Below are positions 23,161 to 24,936 of a stretch of 24,936 bases of DNA, one piece after another (the first letter of the stretch is position 1; every line of letters starts with the position of its first letter). Position numbers and translations under genes: made by a program. A model generated the notes under the pieces. The model did not search any database and was not told where the DNA came from. It saw only the letters and a program-made list of their open reading frames with translations. Source of the DNA: Bacteroidaceae bacterium (GTDB lineage Bacteria; Bacteroidota; Bacteroidia; Bacteroidales; Bacteroidaceae); assembly GCA_021443405.1 (NCBI GenBank), contig JABUUA010000021.1, forward strand, positions 29,661 through 54,596, given 5' to 3'.

Positions 23161-24936
23161 ATGAAACGACTGCTATTCCTTTTCTTCTGGGCGATGAGCA
23201 TCGGCGCCCAGGCCCGCGGGCACAAGGCGCTGGACGCGCTGGCTGACCGTGTGTGCGGACGGGGCGCGCATGACAAAATAGAATTTCGCCTGTGCGCGGA
23301 CGACCAGCCCGAGTACTTCACTCTCTCGCAGCGAGGCGGGCGACCTTGCATCACGGCCAACACCCTGAGCGCCGCCTCGGCCGGCTTCGGATGGTATTTG
23401 AAACACTACATGCACGTAAGCATTACGTGGAATCATCTGACCGACGACCTGACCCGTCGCCGCTGGGTGTTGCCGCGACGCCCCGAGACCCACGTCACGC
23501 AGTTGCCTTATCGTTACTACATCAATTACTGCACGTTCTCCTATTCGATGAGCAACTGGGACACCGAGCGCTGGATGCAGGAAATCGACTGGATGGCCCT
23601 GCACGGTGTCAACCTCCCGTTGCAGATTGTGGGCATCGACGCGGTGTGGCACGACCTCCTCACGCAAGACTGCAGCTTCACCCACGACGAGGCCAGCGTC
23701 TTTGTGGCCGGGCCCATGTTCCAAGCCTGGTGGTTGATGAACAACCTGCTCGGGCACGGCGGTCCCAATCCCGCTTGGTGGTATGAACGCCAGGCGCAGT
23801 TGGGACGGGCCATCACCGACCGCATGCGCGAATTGGGCATGAGTCCTTGTCTGCCCGGTTTCGTGGGGATGGCTCCGGCCAAATATGTCGCCGACCGTCA
23901 GGCCGAGGCTTACGAAGGGCGGTGGTGCGGCTTCGAGTCGCCTCGTCTGCTCAACGTGACCACAGCGTCGGGGCGGCAGGCCTTCGACGAACTCAGTCGG
24001 AAGTATTACGAACGCATAGCGGAAACATTCGGATTCCTGCCCGACTATTACAGTCTCGACCCCGTTCACGAGCGCGGAAAGCCCGCCGGAATGGGCGTGA
24101 CGGGTTACCAAGCGCTGTGCGACGCCGCCCGCGAGGCCATGAACCGCACAAAACCGGCTGGCGAAGCCCCCATCTGGGTGGCGCAGATGTGGCAGGTGAA
24201 CGCCTACGACGAAGGGCGAGTGGCGGCGCTGCCGAAGGAAAAGACCCTCCTGCTCGACCTCTCGTCGGAGCGCCAGACGATGTACCCCTACTTCAGCGAC
24301 GGGCGCGACTACGTGTTCTGCATGCTGCACAACTATGGCGGCAACATCGGTCTGTACGGCTGCATGGAGCAGATGCTCGCCTACTTCCGGGAGCATCGGC
24401 AGCGGCCGGCGTTGCGCGGCGTGGGCGTCACGCCCGAGGGCATAGAGACCAACCCCGTGCTGTACGAACTGGTGTTCGAACTGCCGTGGCTCGACGCGGT
24501 GCCCGACGCGCGGCAGTGGCTCGACGGACATCTCCCGTGCCGCTACGGCGTGGACAGCGAGGCGGCCCGACGAGCCTGGGGCAAGTTGCTGGCCACCGTC
24601 TATCGGCAGAACGGGGCAAACCAGCAAGGTTGCCGCGAGCCGGTGTTCTGCGCCCGTCCGAATCTGGAGGGCTGGAGCGCTTCGAGCTGGGCCAACGCCC
24701 CGTATGACTGGGACAAGCAGGAGGTGGTGGATGCCGCCCGCTGGTTGCTCACCGTGCAAGCCGACAACGACAACTACCGCTACGACGCGGTGGACGTGAC
24801 GCGACAGGCTCTCACCGACCACGCCCACACCGTGCAGATGGAACTGCGCCGGCTGCGCGACACGCAGGGTGTTCGGAGCGCCGCCTTCGCGCAGAAGCGG
24901 CAGCGGTTCATGGAACTGATGGGCGACATCGACTCC
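23161..24936 (+). CDS. Alpha-N-acetylglucosaminidase, GH89 (partial, C-terminus beyond right edge)
   Basis: The frame is open from ATG 23161 to the window edge, 592 codons. It has a signal peptide (MKRLLFLFFWAMSIGAQA). The family core is clear: YYINYCTFSYSMSNWDTERW and EIDWMALHGVNLPLQIVG, as in human NAGLU and clostridial AgnC. YYSLDPVHERG carries Glu304, and VGVTPEGIETNPVLYELVFE carries Glu426. These align with the two catalytic carboxylates of GH89. The enzyme releases terminal alpha-linked GlcNAc, found in some mucin O-glycans and in heparan-type chains. An N-terminal small alpha/beta domain (about 20-105) precedes the barrel, and the C-terminal helical domain begins near the edge. It diverges from the F5/8-domain gene and next to M60, which suggests a host-glycoprotein set. 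Confidence 0.95.
   Translation, partial: MKRLLFLFFWAMSIGAQARGHKALDALADRVCGRGAHDKIEFRLCADDQPEYFTLSQRGGRPCITANTLSAASAGFGWYLKHYMHVSITWNHLTDDLTRRRWVLPRRPETHVTQLPYRYYINYCTFSYSMSNWDTERWMQEIDWMALHGVNLPLQIVGIDAVWHDLLTQDCSFTHDEASVFVAGPMFQAWWLMNNLLGHGGPNPAWWYERQAQLGRAITDRMRELGMSPCLPGFVGMAPAKYVADRQAEAYEGRWCGFESPRLLNVTTASGRQAFDELSRKYYERIAETFGFLPDYYSLDPVHERGKPAGMGVTGYQALCDAAREAMNRTKPAGEAPIWVAQMWQVNAYDEGRVAALPKEKTLLLDLSSERQTMYPYFSDGRDYVFCMLHNYGGNIGLYGCMEQMLAYFREHRQRPALRGVGVTPEGIETNPVLYELVFELPWLDAVPDARQWLDGHLPCRYGVDSEAARRAWGKLLATVYRQNGANQQGCREPVFCARPNLEGWSASSWANAPYDWDKQEVVDAARWLLTVQADNDNYRYDAVDVTRQALTDHAHTVQMELRRLRDTQGVRSAAFAQKRQRFMELMGDIDS

Overview
The window reads as a chromosomal segment of a Bacteroidales bacterium, most likely Prevotella or a close relative. 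The reasons are: promoters of the Bacteroidetes type (TAnnTTTG at -7, with a TTTG-like -33 element about 19-21 bases upstream) in front of most transcription units; no strong Shine-Dalgarno sequences; a lipoprotein with a Bacteroidetes-like lipobox; two giant secreted proteins ending in the same G-x-YI-x-NG-x-KV-x-VK tail, as in type IX secretion cargo; and a glycan-degradation gene content. The DNA is GC-rich except for a visibly more AT-rich patch at about 12.4-14.9 kb. No RNA genes, insertion sequences or CRISPR arrays were found.

Layout. (1) 1-2841, minus: the 5' part of an ABCG-type ABC exporter gene with a TerB-like N-terminal region, cut by the window edge. (2) 2964-3791, minus: an unrecognised helical lipoprotein. 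Two terminator-like hairpins lie between it and the ABC gene. (3) 4006-6549, plus: a GPH-family sugar symporter and a cytoplasmic GH43 glycosidase, divergent from the lipoprotein. (4) 6550-6948: a convergent intergenic region with a terminator, a large imperfect inverted repeat and a short open frame. (5) 6949-12310, minus: a three-gene operon read in the order GH43-CBM6, SGNH/CE20-like acetylesterase, GH67 alpha-glucuronidase. (6) 12386-14788, minus: ECF sigma factor, single-span membrane protein (probable anti-sigma) and a TonB-C-domain protein, closely packed. (7) 14789-15156: an intergenic region with four exact 22-bp-period dyad repeats and two further hairpins. (8) 15157-22975, minus: an M60-family metallopeptidase and, upstream of it, a very large F5/8-type-C-domain surface protein, each with its own promoter. 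(9) 23161 to the right edge, plus: a GH89 alpha-N-acetylglucosaminidase, cut by the window edge.

How they work together (inference). Blocks 3 and 5 form a split set for the side chains and ends of glucurono-arabinoxylan. Secreted deacetylation, removal of (methyl)glucuronic acid by GH67 and trimming by GH43-CBM6 would yield short xylo- or arabino-oligosaccharides. The GPH symporter would import these and the cytoplasmic GH43 would finish them. No SusC/SusD pair or endo-xylanase lies in the window. Blocks 8 and 9 point to host-type glycoproteins: an M60 (mucinase-type) peptidase, a large adhesin-like protein and an alpha-GlcNAc-releasing GH89. The sigma operon between the two sets has no obvious target in the window. 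The repeat array in front of it is the most unusual regulatory structure seen here.
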